From: CAZXWK01 sp964644675
GTDB taxonomy: Bacteria > Actinomycetota > Coriobacteriia > Anaerosomatales > JAAXUF01
DNA: 64,000 bases
Assembly (NCBI GenBank): GCA_964644675.1
Contig: CAZXWK010000001.1
Location: forward strand, 62,001-126,000
Reading direction: 5' to 3'
Shown here: positions 25,635 through 35,292 of the stretch, piece by piece
Position numbering within the stretch: the stretch's first letter is position 1
How the letters are laid out: each line of letters opens with the position of its first letter
The notes under the pieces: model-generated
Databases searched by the model: none
What the model was told of the DNA's origin: nothing
The model's input: the letters and a program-made list of their open reading frames with translations, nothing else
Made by a program: the position numbers and the translations under genes

Positions 25635-27566
25635 ATGGCGAACCGGAGGGCCTTCCTCATCACGCTCGCAGTGGCGCTCGCGCTCGTCGCGAAGCTGCTG
25701 CTGACGCGGTACCTGATACTGGGCGTGGCGTTCGCGCCACTCGCGGTGGCGAGCGACGTGGCCTTCGTCGTCGCTCTCGTGCTGATCGTCGACGCGCTGG
25801 CGCCCGACCACCGCCTGGGTGCCCTGTTCTTCCTCGACCTCGTCGTCACGGTCGTCATGGTCGCCTCGGTGATGTACGCGAACCACTATGCGGCCGTACC
25901 GACGGCCGGCCTCATCCCGCTCGCCGGCCAGCTCTCGGCGGTCTCGAGCGCGGTGCGGCTCGCCGCGACGCCTGTCCTGGCGCTCTACGCCATCGACCTC
26001 GTGCTCCTCGGCGGGCTGTCGATCGCGATGGCGGCCCGCCGTCTGGGCGTCTTCAGCGGTGACGCAACGCCGGAGCGGCCCGGGATCGTTCGGCTGCACG
26101 GCGGCATCTACCTCGTCGCCGTTCCGGCCATCGTGGTGTTCGCGATAGCCGTGGGCAGGGTCGCGGGCGCTGGGGCCTCCGACGACGGGCGACGGCTCGC
26201 GGCGGCGGACGGGCTGTTCGCCTACCAGGTCGCGACGATCGTCCCGCGCCAGGCCGACGTCTCGGGAGAAGTCGACACGACCGACCCGCGGGCGGTGCAG
26301 CGCGCGATCGATCAGCTGAACGGGGGTGGTTCGGGGGTTCGCGTCGCCGAGTTCGAGCGCGGCTCGTTCGCGGGCAAGAACGTGGTCATCGTGCAGGTCG
26401 AGGCCTTGCAGTCGGCCGCTGTGGACGCGAAGGTCGGCGGCGTGCCGGTCATGCCCAACCTGAGCCGCCTGGCCTCGCAGAGCTGGTACTTCCCGAACAC
26501 GCTCGCCAACGTCGGGCGGGGAACCACCGTCGACGCCGAGTGGGCCGAGAACACGTCGCTCTATCCGCCTGCGGAGACCGCGTCCTCACAGCAGTGGGCG
26601 GACCGCAAGGCGCGGTCGTTGCCGCGGCTGCTGGCGGAGCGGGGATACGACAGTCTCACCTTCCACGCGAACACCGTGCACTTCTGGAACCGTGGCCAGT
26701 TCTACCGAGCCCTGGGCTTCACGCAGTACTTCGACGACACGTACTTCGGCTCGGACGACCGCGTGGGAATGGGCGCCTCGGACGAGGTGCTGTTCGCCAA
26801 GACGGTGGAGGAGCTCGAGCGCAGAAGGGCGAGCGGCAAGCCCTTCTACGCCGAGGTCATCACTCTCTCCTCCCACTACCCGTACGACTCGCTGCCCGCT
26901 TCGAAACGGCGCCTTGGCCTTGCCGAGCCGTACGCCGGCACGCTGACGGGCGCGTACCTCCAGAACATGGAGTACGTCGATCGGGCGCTGGGCCGGTTCC
27001 TCGGCTCGCTGGAGGCGGCCGGGCTCTCCCAAGACACGGTCGTCGTGGTCGTGGGCGACCACTTCGGCATCAAGGACGTCGAGACGCTCGGAGACGAAGC
27101 CGCCGCGCAGCGGGCGCTGTTCGGCCGGCAGTACAACGAGGCTGACCGCGTGAGCGTGCCGATGGTCGTGCACCTTCCCGGTCAGACCGAGGGGCGCCTG
27201 CAGCAGGGCGTGGCGGCGCAGGTCGACGTCATGCCGACCATCGCCGACCTGCTCGGCATCGACCTGTCCGGCACGCCGCACGTCGGCCGGTCACTGTTCG
27301 TCAAGGGTCCGCGGGTCGTCGCAGGGACGGGCTTCCTGGCGGCCGGCTCGTACGCGGACGATAACTACGTGCAGGTCACCGGAGCCACCGCGAGCCAGAG
27401 CCGGGCCTTCGCGGTCTCCGGGCACGCGCCCGTGCCGCAGCCGGCCGACGCAGCCTCGATGGAGGAGCGCGCCCGCGCTCTGCTCGAGGTATCGCGGGCG
27501 TGGGCGGACTCGCTGCCCCGCGACCCCGCGTCGACGGCCGACCCGCTCTCGGTCATTCCGCGCTAG
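25635..27566 (+). CDS. LTA synthase-family membrane phosphoglycerol transferase/sulfatase
   Basis: Membrane enzyme of 643 residues. Four to five N-terminal TM helices (about 8-185) are followed by an extracellular alkaline-phosphatase/sulfatase domain. Metal and nucleophile residues match LtaS-type enzymes: Glu in VQVEALQS, Thr in NVGRGTTVDAEW, and the Asp-His pair in VVVGDHFG. Family members polymerise glycerol-phosphate on lipid or modify surface glycans. It converges on the exosortase locus with 21 bp between stops; a role in the same cell-surface pathway is conjecture. Confidence 0.82.
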   Translation: MANRRAFLITLAVALALVAKLLLTRYLILGVAFAPLAVASDVAFVVALVLIVDALAPDHRLGALFFLDLVVTVVMVASVMYANHYAAVPTAGLIPLAGQLSAVSSAVRLAATPVLALYAIDLVLLGGLSIAMAARRLGVFSGDATPERPGIVRLHGGIYLVAVPAIVVFAIAVGRVAGAGASDDGRRLAAADGLFAYQVATIVPRQADVSGEVDTTDPRAVQRAIDQLNGGGSGVRVAEFERGSFAGKNVVIVQVEALQSAAVDAKVGGVPVMPNLSRLASQSWYFPNTLANVGRGTTVDAEWAENTSLYPPAETASSQQWADRKARSLPRLLAERGYDSLTFHANTVHFWNRGQFYRALGFTQYFDDTYFGSDDRVGMGASDEVLFAKTVEELERRRASGKPFYAEVITLSSHYPYDSLPASKRRLGLAEPYAGTLTGAYLQNMEYVDRALGRFLGSLEAAGLSQDTVVVVVGDHFGIKDVETLGDEAAAQRALFGRQYNEADRVSVPMVVHLPGQTEGRLQQGVAAQVDVMPTIADLLGIDLSGTPHVGRSLFVKGPRVVAGTGFLAAGSYADDNYVQVTGATASQSRAFAVSGHAPVPQPADAASMEERARALLEVSRAWADSLPRDPASTADPLSVIPR

Positions 27567-27587
27567 GGCGGCGAGTCTCTCGGCAGC

Positions 27588-29915
27588 CTAGCGGTCCCGC
27601 TGGCGCGCGGCCTCATCGAGGATCGCTGCCACCAGACGCGCCTCGCCGGGGTTGTGGCTGGTCTTGGCGTGCCACGGCAGGTTGTAGGCGACCCAGATGA
27701 CGCGCCCCTTGCCCCACGCGCGTTCGGCGACGAGCGGCTTGCCGTCGAGCCGCGCGAGGACGCGGAGTGGCCCCGAGCCCGGCAGCGCCGAGTAGCCGGC
27801 CCCGAACCACGGCTCGCCGGTCTCGGTGCGCCAGGCCGACGGCGAGATCCGCCCGACCTCAGGGTGGTTCGCCGAGAAGTCCGGATCGAGTGAGATGGTC
27901 GCGTTCTCGCTCACGTGTTGCCGGGCGATCACGGTGTCGAAGAGGACCGACTCGCCCAGCGAAGTGGGCTCGCTCAGGTTGCCCGACGCGTCGAACACGA
28001 GCGTGCCGCCCTCTTCGACGTAGCGCATGAGGAGACGCTCCGCGTTGCCCCGGTCGTGCCACAGGCCCCCGAAAGCGACCACGTAGGGGTACCGCTTCAG
28101 CTCCTCGAGCGTGACGCCGTCGTAGTAGGCGGTCCCCTCGAGGTTGTAGTCTCCCTCTTCGTGCTTCAGATACGTGGTGAAGCCTTGCAGTTCCTCGAGG
28201 TAGTTCTCCCATCCCGAGCCCAGGTACAGAGCACGTGGCAACGGCGTCACCGGTCGGTCCCGCTTCAGGACGCGCGCGCTCCCCGTGTCGAAGACCGCGC
28301 TGAAGCGTGACGGTGTCTCGGGATGAACGGTGATGTAGTAGGCGGCATCACGCTTGTCGAGTTCGTGTCCAAAAGCCCGGGCGTCTTCGAAGAACGGCAT
28401 GGCGAGGACGTTGCGCCGGGCGTAGAAGGCGGTGACCGGCCACATGTCCGAGAAGACCGTCCCTTGCGCGGACGAAGGCTGCCTCGACAGGTAGGCGGCG
28501 GTCTTGCGCGCGTCGGCGACCGTGGGATCCGGCCGCCAGTTCGTCCGTGCGACGTCGATGGCGACCCCGGCGGCCAGCACCAAGACGAGCGGGAGCCACG
28601 CGAATCGGACCAGCGACCGGGCCGCGAAGCGGCCGTCGTCCGAAAGAGAGGTCTCCTCGTCGACGGTTTCGGGCCGCACCGGGAGTGCCGCGACCAAGCG
28701 GTCCCAGCCGAGCGCGACAAGGTAGGCCACCTGCGGCGCCATCACGATGTAGTAGCGCGTGACCCGCTGTGCCCACTGCTCGTGGAACGTGTAGTAGCCC
28801 AGAAGCCACGCGATCACCACGGCGTCGAGCGCGAGGTCAGCCGGCACGGCGCGCTTGTGCGCGCTCGACGGATCGTGCTCCTCGGAGGTGAGCAGCCGCC
28901 ACACCAGATAGACGCTCCCCACGATCGCGACCTGCGTGGACAGCAGGCCACCGTGCACGGCGACCCAGGCCGCGGCGGCCGCGATCGCGAACGAGACGCC
29001 GATACGACCCGCCGAGACGTGCCGATCGTGCAGCGACCGGAACGCGGCGAGCGCCAGCCCGAGCACCGCGAGCATCAGCAGCAGCGTCGTGAAGAAGGCG
29101 AGGGGGCGCGGCGCGGCGAGGACGGGGAGCGCGCCAAAGTAGCTTCCGACTTCGCGGAGGACGCCTGCAGTGATATCGGCGGACTGCTGGATGCGAAGCG
29201 AGGTCACGAACGGGTAGAACGGCTCGCTGAAACGGCGCGAGTAGAAGTAGCCGAACGGCGCGTACAGCGCCAAGGCCGCAAGGATGCCCAACGCGATGTC
29301 GCGGGCGTGGGCGAAGACGCGGGTGCGGAAGAGCATCCAAAGCGCGATGGGGAAGACGAACAGCAGCGAGGTCGTGCGCATCAGGACGGCGCACACGGCG
29401 AGTGGGAACGCCGCGATGTAGTAGCGCGAGTCCGACTCCGTGGCCCGGTACAGGGCGAGAAGGGCCCACGTGCACAACGCAACCGCGCCGATGTCCGTGT
29501 AACCGACGCCGATCCACTCCCATACCGGCGGCGCGACGAGCACCGCAAGCCCGGCTCCCGCCGCGACGAGGGGCGAGACCCGCTTGCGCGCGAGCAGGTA
29601 CGCGCCGGCAACTGCGAGAAGCGCGAACGCGAAGTCGACGACCTGGATCACGACCGGGCTCATGAAACCCAAGCGGACGAGCGGCGCGGCGACCACCGAG
29701 ATCAGCGGCGGCCTTGCCGGCTCGGTGTAGCCGTAGCCGCGTCCCGCCAGAGCGGCCGCGTTCGCGAAGAACGAGTACGTGTCCCAGCCAGGCCCGGCGA
29801 CGATCTGGGCGACCAGTTTGTAGAGCGCGAGGGCCCCGACGAGCGCGAACGCCCGCACGAGTCGCGGATCGGCGGGCGAGGGTGAGGTCGGGTCCTGTGT
29901 GCCGGCGTGGATCAC
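27588..29915 (-). CDS. GT-C-like multi-TM membrane protein with large extracytoplasmic domain, exosortase locus
   Basis: Protein of 775 residues. About eleven TM helices (15-455) carry a GT-C style first-loop Asp (GWDTYSFF) like PMT/ArnT glycosyltransferases. An outward domain (about 460-775) follows; its end (VVAFGGLWHDRGNAERLLM, GGTLVFDASGNLS, GKGRVIWVAYNLPWHAK) looks like a class I glutamine-amidotransferase/ThuA fold. The overall plan resembles the large membrane protein that accompanies exosortase G and its glycosyltransferase. The GTG start overlaps the stop of the upstream glycosyltransferase (GTGA). The activity is not known; polyprenyl-linked sugar transfer is a guess. Confidence 0.65.
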   Translation of the reverse strand: MIHAGTQDPTSPSPADPRLVRAFALVGALALYKLVAQIVAGPGWDTYSFFANAAALAGRGYGYTEPARPPLISVVAAPLVRLGFMSPVVIQVVDFAFALLAVAGAYLLARKRVSPLVAAGAGLAVLVAPPVWEWIGVGYTDIGAVALCTWALLALYRATESDSRYYIAAFPLAVCAVLMRTTSLLFVFPIALWMLFRTRVFAHARDIALGILAALALYAPFGYFYSRRFSEPFYPFVTSLRIQQSADITAGVLREVGSYFGALPVLAAPRPLAFFTTLLLMLAVLGLALAAFRSLHDRHVSAGRIGVSFAIAAAAAWVAVHGGLLSTQVAIVGSVYLVWRLLTSEEHDPSSAHKRAVPADLALDAVVIAWLLGYYTFHEQWAQRVTRYYIVMAPQVAYLVALGWDRLVAALPVRPETVDEETSLSDDGRFAARSLVRFAWLPLVLVLAAGVAIDVARTNWRPDPTVADARKTAAYLSRQPSSAQGTVFSDMWPVTAFYARRNVLAMPFFEDARAFGHELDKRDAAYYITVHPETPSRFSAVFDTGSARVLKRDRPVTPLPRALYLGSGWENYLEELQGFTTYLKHEEGDYNLEGTAYYDGVTLEELKRYPYVVAFGGLWHDRGNAERLLMRYVEEGGTLVFDASGNLSEPTSLGESVLFDTVIARQHVSENATISLDPDFSANHPEVGRISPSAWRTETGEPWFGAGYSALPGSGPLRVLARLDGKPLVAERAWGKGRVIWVAYNLPWHAKTSHNPGEARLVAAILDEAARQRDR

Positions 29916-31468
29916 GATGACCTGTGGAAGCTCGCCAACCACTTGAGGATCGGCTGGACCCCGGCGAGCACGGCGACCGAGATCAGCGGGAGTGTCGCGC
30001 GCGCGAGGAACGCCCACGCCAGCACGAAGCCCTTGAAGACTCCCGTGAGGAGCTGGATCGACCGCAGTCTCGCGATGTCGAAACGCTCGCGCGTCGGCCC
30101 GATGACGCCGGGCACCGTCCACTGCTGGTCTTCGGTCAGGGCGGTCAGGAACCCGGAGAAGCGGAAGTGGAACACCATGAACCGGAAGATCGGCAGCGCC
30201 ACGACGGACCACGCCGAGCGCTCGATCCGGTGACGGGTGTCCTCCTCGGCGATGGCGTAGATCGCGAAGGTGTTCACGAACTCCAAGAGCAGGTAGAACA
30301 CGTACATCGCGAAGATGGCGATCGCGATGAGCCAGGGCGAGTATCCCAAGAGCGGGAAGAAGAGCACGAGCGGCGTCCACACCAGGCGCGGGAACGCGAG
30401 CGTGTGGTCCATGAGCAGCATCTTGGGAAGCGACTTGCGCTCGTTGGACGTCCGCGAGTTCGAGGTGATGAGGTCGGCGTTGAGGGCGGCCACTTCGAGC
30501 TGTCCGCGCGCCCAGCGAACGCGCTGGCCGTAGAGGTCGTCGAGGCGGATGACGGGATCGAGGAAGACCCGCGCCCGGTGCACGAATCCGATCTTGACGC
30601 CGGCCCGGTGCAACGCCCAGGTCATGTCGGTGTCCTCGGAGACGGTGCGGTTCGAATACAGGCTGCACCGCTCGAACTCGGAGCGCCGGAACGCCGAGCA
30701 AGCTCCGGCCAAGGTGTACATGGTGTCCGTCTCGGACTGTGCGGCCCTGCCCAGGCTGAACGACGACTGGTACTCGAGGAACTGGCTCTCCGAGAGGAAC
30801 AGCTGCCAGAGGTTGAGCTTCTGGGGCGTCGGCATGCCCTCCTCGTCGAGAATGAGATCGCCGTTGCGGTCGCGCGCCTCGACCAGGTCCCAGTCGACCT
30901 CGATGTTGCCGGTCGCGGCGCCCATCTCCGGGTTGCGGACGAACGCCTCGGCGATAGCGCGGATGCAGTAAGGGGCGAGCACGACGTCGCTGTCGATGTT
31001 GACCAGGATCTCGCCCTCGGATGCTTCGATGCCCGTGTTCAGCGCGTGGGCCTTGCCGGCGTGGCCGTTGCGGATGACGACGAAGCGCCCGGCGAACGGT
31101 CCGATCTCGATCCGCTGGCCGCGGATGATCATGCCCGTCGCCGGATGCGTGCCGTCGGCGTGCGACTGAGCGAGCTCGGCGGTCCCGTCTGTGGAGCCGT
31201 CGTCGATGACGACGACCTCGAGCTTGTCGTGCGGGTAGTCCTGGACCTTGACCGATTGCAGGCAACGGTCGATGACCGCGGCCTCGTTGTGCGCGGGCAC
31301 GATCACCGTGACCTTGGGCAGCTCGTCGTCCTCGTAGTAGGTCTCGTGGTCGTCGTGGCGGCGGCGCCGGACCAGGATGAGCCGCTGAACGGTGTCGACG
31401 CCGTCGACGATGATCGGCGTGATCAGCCAGACGCCCCACAGGAGGATGAACGCCCAGACGCTACCCAT
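29912..31468 (-). CDS. Exosortase G-associated family 2 glycosyltransferase
   Basis: Processive-type membrane glycosyltransferase of 518 residues. It has an N-terminal TM, a cytoplasmic GT2 domain (about 50-340) with VIDDGSTDG (donor site), DSD (159-161), Glu278-Asp279 in SEDTDM and QRVRW (315-319), and then four to five C-terminal TM helices. It matches the glycosyltransferase family (TIGR03111) known beside XrtG and resembles cellulose or poly-GlcNAc synthases. It overlaps the exosortase fusion gene by 8 bp and the next gene by 4 bp, so the three products are made together. Confidence 0.85.
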   Translation of the reverse strand: MGSVWAFILLWGVWLITPIIVDGVDTVQRLILVRRRRHDDHETYYEDDELPKVTVIVPAHNEAAVIDRCLQSVKVQDYPHDKLEVVVIDDGSTDGTAELAQSHADGTHPATGMIIRGQRIEIGPFAGRFVVIRNGHAGKAHALNTGIEASEGEILVNIDSDVVLAPYCIRAIAEAFVRNPEMGAATGNIEVDWDLVEARDRNGDLILDEEGMPTPQKLNLWQLFLSESQFLEYQSSFSLGRAAQSETDTMYTLAGACSAFRRSEFERCSLYSNRTVSEDTDMTWALHRAGVKIGFVHRARVFLDPVIRLDDLYGQRVRWARGQLEVAALNADLITSNSRTSNERKSLPKMLLMDHTLAFPRLVWTPLVLFFPLLGYSPWLIAIAIFAMYVFYLLLEFVNTFAIYAIAEEDTRHRIERSAWSVVALPIFRFMVFHFRFSGFLTALTEDQQWTVPGVIGPTRERFDIARLRSIQLLTGVFKGFVLAWAFLARATLPLISVAVLAGVQPILKWLASFHRSS

Positions 31469-34400
31469 GGCGCACGTCCTTCTCGGCCGACGGGTCTATC
31501 TTGGCGCTGACCACCGCGACGGTCGGCCTGGTCATGAGGTACCAGAACACTACGACGATGCCGGTGAAGAAGAACACGCGCCCGACGACCGCGTGGGCGA
31601 TGAAGACCCACGACGTGCCGAGTGCCGAGATCATCGCAATGATGATCAGGATGCGAGCCAGGTTGATCGCGTAGGTCGCCGCGGCCCCCACTGCCGCCGT
31701 GCCGAGCCTGCGACCGCTGCGGAACGCGGGGTAGAAGAGCGTCAGCCCGACGAACGCGGCGATCTCGAGGAGGGCCGAGCACTCGACGCCGATGTCGAAG
31801 ACGCCCCAGCCGACGTGGTTCTTGATCGCGAGCCCTGACGAGCCGAGCAGCTCGATGTGGAGCGTCAGCCACTGCGCGATCGCCGCCGCCTGACGCGCCT
31901 CGATCGCCTCGAGCTTGGCGTCCCAGCCGAGCGCCTGCGAGAAGAAGAGCACGAACATCACGAATCCGAACGCGCCGAGCAGGTACATCCGCAGCCACTT
32001 GCGCCTGCTGCGCAGGTAGAGCGTCAGCGCGAGCCACAGGGCGCCGGCGGCGAGGATCCACGGCAGCGAACGCGGTCCGGTGGCCGCGATGTCCTGCATC
32101 CACGCGCCCAGAGTTGGGACCGAGTAGAACTGCGTCGTCTTGGTGTCGATCAACGACCCGTCCGACGCCTTCCAGTACTCGGTGACGTTGTACGTGCCCT
32201 GGTTAGGGAACGCCGAGTTCGAGATCGACCAGGCCGGATCGGCCCAGTACGAGGTGCCCGCGACATCGACGCCGGTGCTCGTATGCGTCTGTACCGCGGA
32301 CACGCCGTTCCACGTCTGCGGGTTGCCCGACGCGTCGATGTAGGTGTCGAGGCTGCCGAACACGCCGTCCCCGTTGGTGTCCCACCAGATGACGTAGGTC
32401 GCTGTCGAGTTGATGATCGAGATCGGGCTCGAGTTGTGCAGCGACGACGACACCGAGACGTTCTGGCCGATCGTGGCTGCGTCGGTCGCCCAGAGCGCGG
32501 CGATCTCCGCGGTCTTCTCGGCGACGAGCACGAACGTGGTCGTGTAGGTGAGCGCGCCGTTCGACCGGTAGACGCGCAAGGTCCACGTGCCCAGCTCGTC
32601 GGTTGCGGTCGTGGTGTACGTGTCGGTCTTGACGCCGCTCGAGTTGGGCGCCGACGTGGCGCCGGTGCGGATGGTCGCGCCGCTCGGCGAGGTCCAGACG
32701 AAGTAGTATTGGCGGTTCGTCGCGAGCGCCGTGGCCTTCGCGTAGACCGTCGCGCCGCGCGTGAAGGTCGTCTCGGCGGCTTCGTACTTGGAGTCCGGGT
32801 AGGTGACGACGGACCGGACCGTGGTGGTGTCGGTCGCCGAGCTCGTCGAACCACCCGATGAGGCCGTCACGGTCATGACGTCGACGGTGCCGGACGCGGT
32901 TCCGGAGGGCACGGTGACCTTCACGACGACGTCACGGGTGGTCCCGAACGGCCCCATCACGACGTTCGTGAGGGGGGTGACTCCGTCGGTGTCGTAGAAG
33001 GCGGTGGTCCACCCGCGGCTGGTCGAGGCGCTCAACGTGACCGTCCGCGTGGTGGCCGAGCTGTTTGTGATCGTGTGGACGTAGGCAGCGCTTCCGCCGG
33101 GAGCGGCGAACGACGCCTCGTTCGGCGCGATCTTCAGGTCCGATCCGACGACCGTCGTCACGCCGCGGGCGCTGTCGGTCGTCGATGGGCTCGCGAGCAG
33201 GCTTCCGGTCAGCACCATCGTGTCCTGCGTTCCGGCCGCCGTGCCGGCGGGAACCGTCACGCTCACGACCACGGTCGTCGACTCCATCGCTCCGAGCGAG
33301 ACCGACGTAACCGTGCTGCCGACCGCGTTCTTCAGGGTGGTCTGCCAGCCGTGTCCGGACACGGCGGTCAGATTGACCGTGTTCGGCTGTGCGTTGTTGT
33401 TCGCGATCGTGTACGTGTAGCTGATGGTCTGGCTGGCAGCAACGCTTCCGGCCCGATCCGGCGACAGGATGAGACCGAGAGCGGGCGGGACCTTGAAGCC
33501 GAAGTCGACGGTGTTGACGTTGGTATTGGTGACCGTGACCAGGGCCTGCGCCGGACTTGGGGTCGTCGGAGCGAAGCCGAAGAGCGCGCCGCCGGCGTTG
33601 AAGTTCGCCGAGTCGACGACTACGCGGTAGGTGCCGTTCCAAGTGTTGACGCCGTAGGCTCCCGACGAGTCCGTCATCGCGGCCGCGATGACCCTGCCGG
33701 TCACGGTGTCCGTGAGCGACAAAAGGACGCCGGCGATGCCGTTCTCGCCCGCGTCCTGCACGCCGTTGCCGTTGAGGTCGTTGAAGACCGTGTCGCCCAC
33801 GGTGAACGGCGCGGGTGGCGGCATGGGCCTGCCCGACTCGTCAACGCCGATGATCGGGTGCTCGAAGCGCAACGCGTTGAGGTTGTGCATGTCGACGCCA
33901 ACGGCCCGTACGTCATACATGCCCGAGGGCAGCGAGTCGACGTGGTAGTCAGTGACGGCCGTGCTCGTCGCGACCGTGTCGAGCCGGAAGAGCTCCCATT
34001 CGGTCGTGCCGGAGGGGTCGTTGTTCGCCCAGGTGTTGCCGAGCGGGTCGATCACCGAGTACCGCACGTTGGGCGTGCGCCGGTAGTTGGCGTTGGTGTT
34101 GTCGTCGGCGGGTGCGCCGGCGTTGGCGGCCTCGGTGATCGCGGCCCCCGGATCGAACGTGGGCGTGTAGGTGGTGTTCGCGTCGTTCGTGTCGTTGATG
34201 AGGTCGAAGTCGCCGTCCCACAGGTCGATATGGTCGGCTTCCTGCGCGACCTGCATGTAGAAGTCCCACGTGCCGTCGTAGGTGGTGGGCGTGAGCGTCG
34301 GCCACGCCGGGTAGACGAGCGACTGGGTGGACGGGAACGCGCCGATATAGCCGAACACCGTGGTCGGGATGATGTAGGTATAACCTTCGACGCGCGCCTT

Positions 34401-35003
34401 GAAGACATTCATGGAGTTGACCGTCGGAGACGTGCCGTTGACGACCAAGCGGTAGAAGTAGTTGCCCGACGGCGCCCTGGCCGCGGCGCTCGTTGCGACG
34501 GGGAAGTCCGTCCACGCGTTCTCGGCCATCTGAGTGTCGGTCCACGTCGCGACGACCGTGGTGCCGGTGCCGTTGCCGAGCGGATCGGCGTACAGCGTGT
34601 ACGACGTGGGGAACGTCGGCGTGTACATGTCCCAGAGCGAGCTGGACGCGCCGTCGAAGAAGCCGAGGTTGAACGTGCTCAGCGTGTTGTCGACCGAGAA
34701 GCTCAGCGTGACGGTCGTGCCCGACAGCGTGGAGAGCCCGTCACCTGCGACGCACAGCATCTTGCCGTCGTTGGTGACGCCGGTCGGGAAGTACGAGTAC
34801 ACGGGAGCGGCCGACGCGCCTGACGGGGCGGTGGCACAGGCGATCGCCGCGAGTGCCGCCGCGAACAGCGAGGCGATCCGTCGGACGGTGGTCCGCCGTG
34901 CTGTCGCGAGTCGCCGCACATGTCGAGACAGGCCTCCGGCTATGCGGAAACCTCCGACGGCGTCAGGCTCTTGCTGGCGCGTGCGGACTGAGCGGACGAG
35001 CAC
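31461..35003 (-). CDS. Exosortase (XrtG-like) fused to a surface-protein ectodomain
   Basis: A single chain of 1180 residues. A signal peptide (basic run, hydrophobic 43-58, cleavage near ASA 65) precedes an uncharacterised beta-rich region (70-395) and an SdrD-B-like domain (about 398-505) with the calcium-type loop DLNGNGVQDAGE. Two NEW3-like repeats (about 512-618 and 625-727) and further Ig-like segments to about 960 follow. The last 210 residues are a multi-TM exosortase with the full triad: Cys1075 (GVECSALLE), Arg1117 (NLARIL) and His1137 (FIAHAVVG). XrtG alone is about 200 residues. The GTG at 35003 has AGAGGAA upstream. It heads a three-gene operon. Confidence 0.8.
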   Translation of the reverse strand: MLVRSVRTRQQEPDAVGGFRIAGGLSRHVRRLATARRTTVRRIASLFAAALAAIACATAPSGASAAPVYSYFPTGVTNDGKMLCVAGDGLSTLSGTTVTLSFSVDNTLSTFNLGFFDGASSSLWDMYTPTFPTSYTLYADPLGNGTGTTVVATWTDTQMAENAWTDFPVATSAAARAPSGNYFYRLVVNGTSPTVNSMNVFKARVEGYTYIIPTTVFGYIGAFPSTQSLVYPAWPTLTPTTYDGTWDFYMQVAQEADHIDLWDGDFDLINDTNDANTTYTPTFDPGAAITEAANAGAPADDNTNANYRRTPNVRYSVIDPLGNTWANNDPSGTTEWELFRLDTVATSTAVTDYHVDSLPSGMYDVRAVGVDMHNLNALRFEHPIIGVDESGRPMPPPAPFTVGDTVFNDLNGNGVQDAGENGIAGVLLSLTDTVTGRVIAAAMTDSSGAYGVNTWNGTYRVVVDSANFNAGGALFGFAPTTPSPAQALVTVTNTNVNTVDFGFKVPPALGLILSPDRAGSVAASQTISYTYTIANNNAQPNTVNLTAVSGHGWQTTLKNAVGSTVTSVSLGAMESTTVVVSVTVPAGTAAGTQDTMVLTGSLLASPSTTDSARGVTTVVGSDLKIAPNEASFAAPGGSAAYVHTITNSSATTRTVTLSASTSRGWTTAFYDTDGVTPLTNVVMGPFGTTRDVVVKVTVPSGTASGTVDVMTVTASSGGSTSSATDTTTVRSVVTYPDSKYEAAETTFTRGATVYAKATALATNRQYYFVWTSPSGATIRTGATSAPNSSGVKTDTYTTTATDELGTWTLRVYRSNGALTYTTTFVLVAEKTAEIAALWATDAATIGQNVSVSSSLHNSSPISIINSTATYVIWWDTNGDGVFGSLDTYIDASGNPQTWNGVSAVQTHTSTGVDVAGTSYWADPAWSISNSAFPNQGTYNVTEYWKASDGSLIDTKTTQFYSVPTLGAWMQDIAATGPRSLPWILAAGALWLALTLYLRSRRKWLRMYLLGAFGFVMFVLFFSQALGWDAKLEAIEARQAAAIAQWLTLHIELLGSSGLAIKNHVGWGVFDIGVECSALLEIAAFVGLTLFYPAFRSGRRLGTAAVGAAATYAINLARILIIIAMISALGTSWVFIAHAVVGRVFFFTGIVVVFWYLMTRPTVAVVSAKIDPSAEKDVRHG

Positions 35004-35073
35004 GATGTGTTCCTCTCGGGCGCGGGGAGCCGCGAGACGGCGACTTGGTGGAGCTAACGGCACACAGCGACAT

Positions 35074-35079
35074 AGTCTA
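35074..35079 (-). promoter_or_regulatory. Possible -10 (TAGACT) of the exosortase operon
   Basis: Reading leftward, TAGACT lies about 70 bp before the GTG at 35003, in an AT-richer patch. The same hexamer precedes other genes in the window. A TTGACT just upstream is too close to be its -35. Confidence 0.3.
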
Positions 35080-35292
35080 CAGTCAATTAGCCGATAGAAA
35101 CGACGGAAGGAAGCATGCTCTGACGAAGGGGCGGAACGGGCGACGGACGGGCGTATCATCCGTGGTCACGGGCGCCATTCGTCGACCAGCGGCAGATGTA
35201 CCGCTGGCACCCGGTCTTGCGTCATGCCGCGTCAGGCCGCGACCGGGTGCGATCCTCGCCGAGTGGTTCGCGCGGACGCAGGGCTTCAGGCG

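Noticed and set aside
29916..31439. Continuation of the GT-C-like gene's frame upstream, giving a 1283-residue protein
   Set aside because: The extra part lies antiphase to the glycosyltransferase coding frame, is Arg/Pro/His-rich, and the GTG at 29915 gives a normal overlap with the upstream stop.
35081..35086. TTGACT as the -35 of the exosortase operon
   Set aside because: No acceptable -10 lies 16-18 bp further on; the sequence there is GTGCCG.
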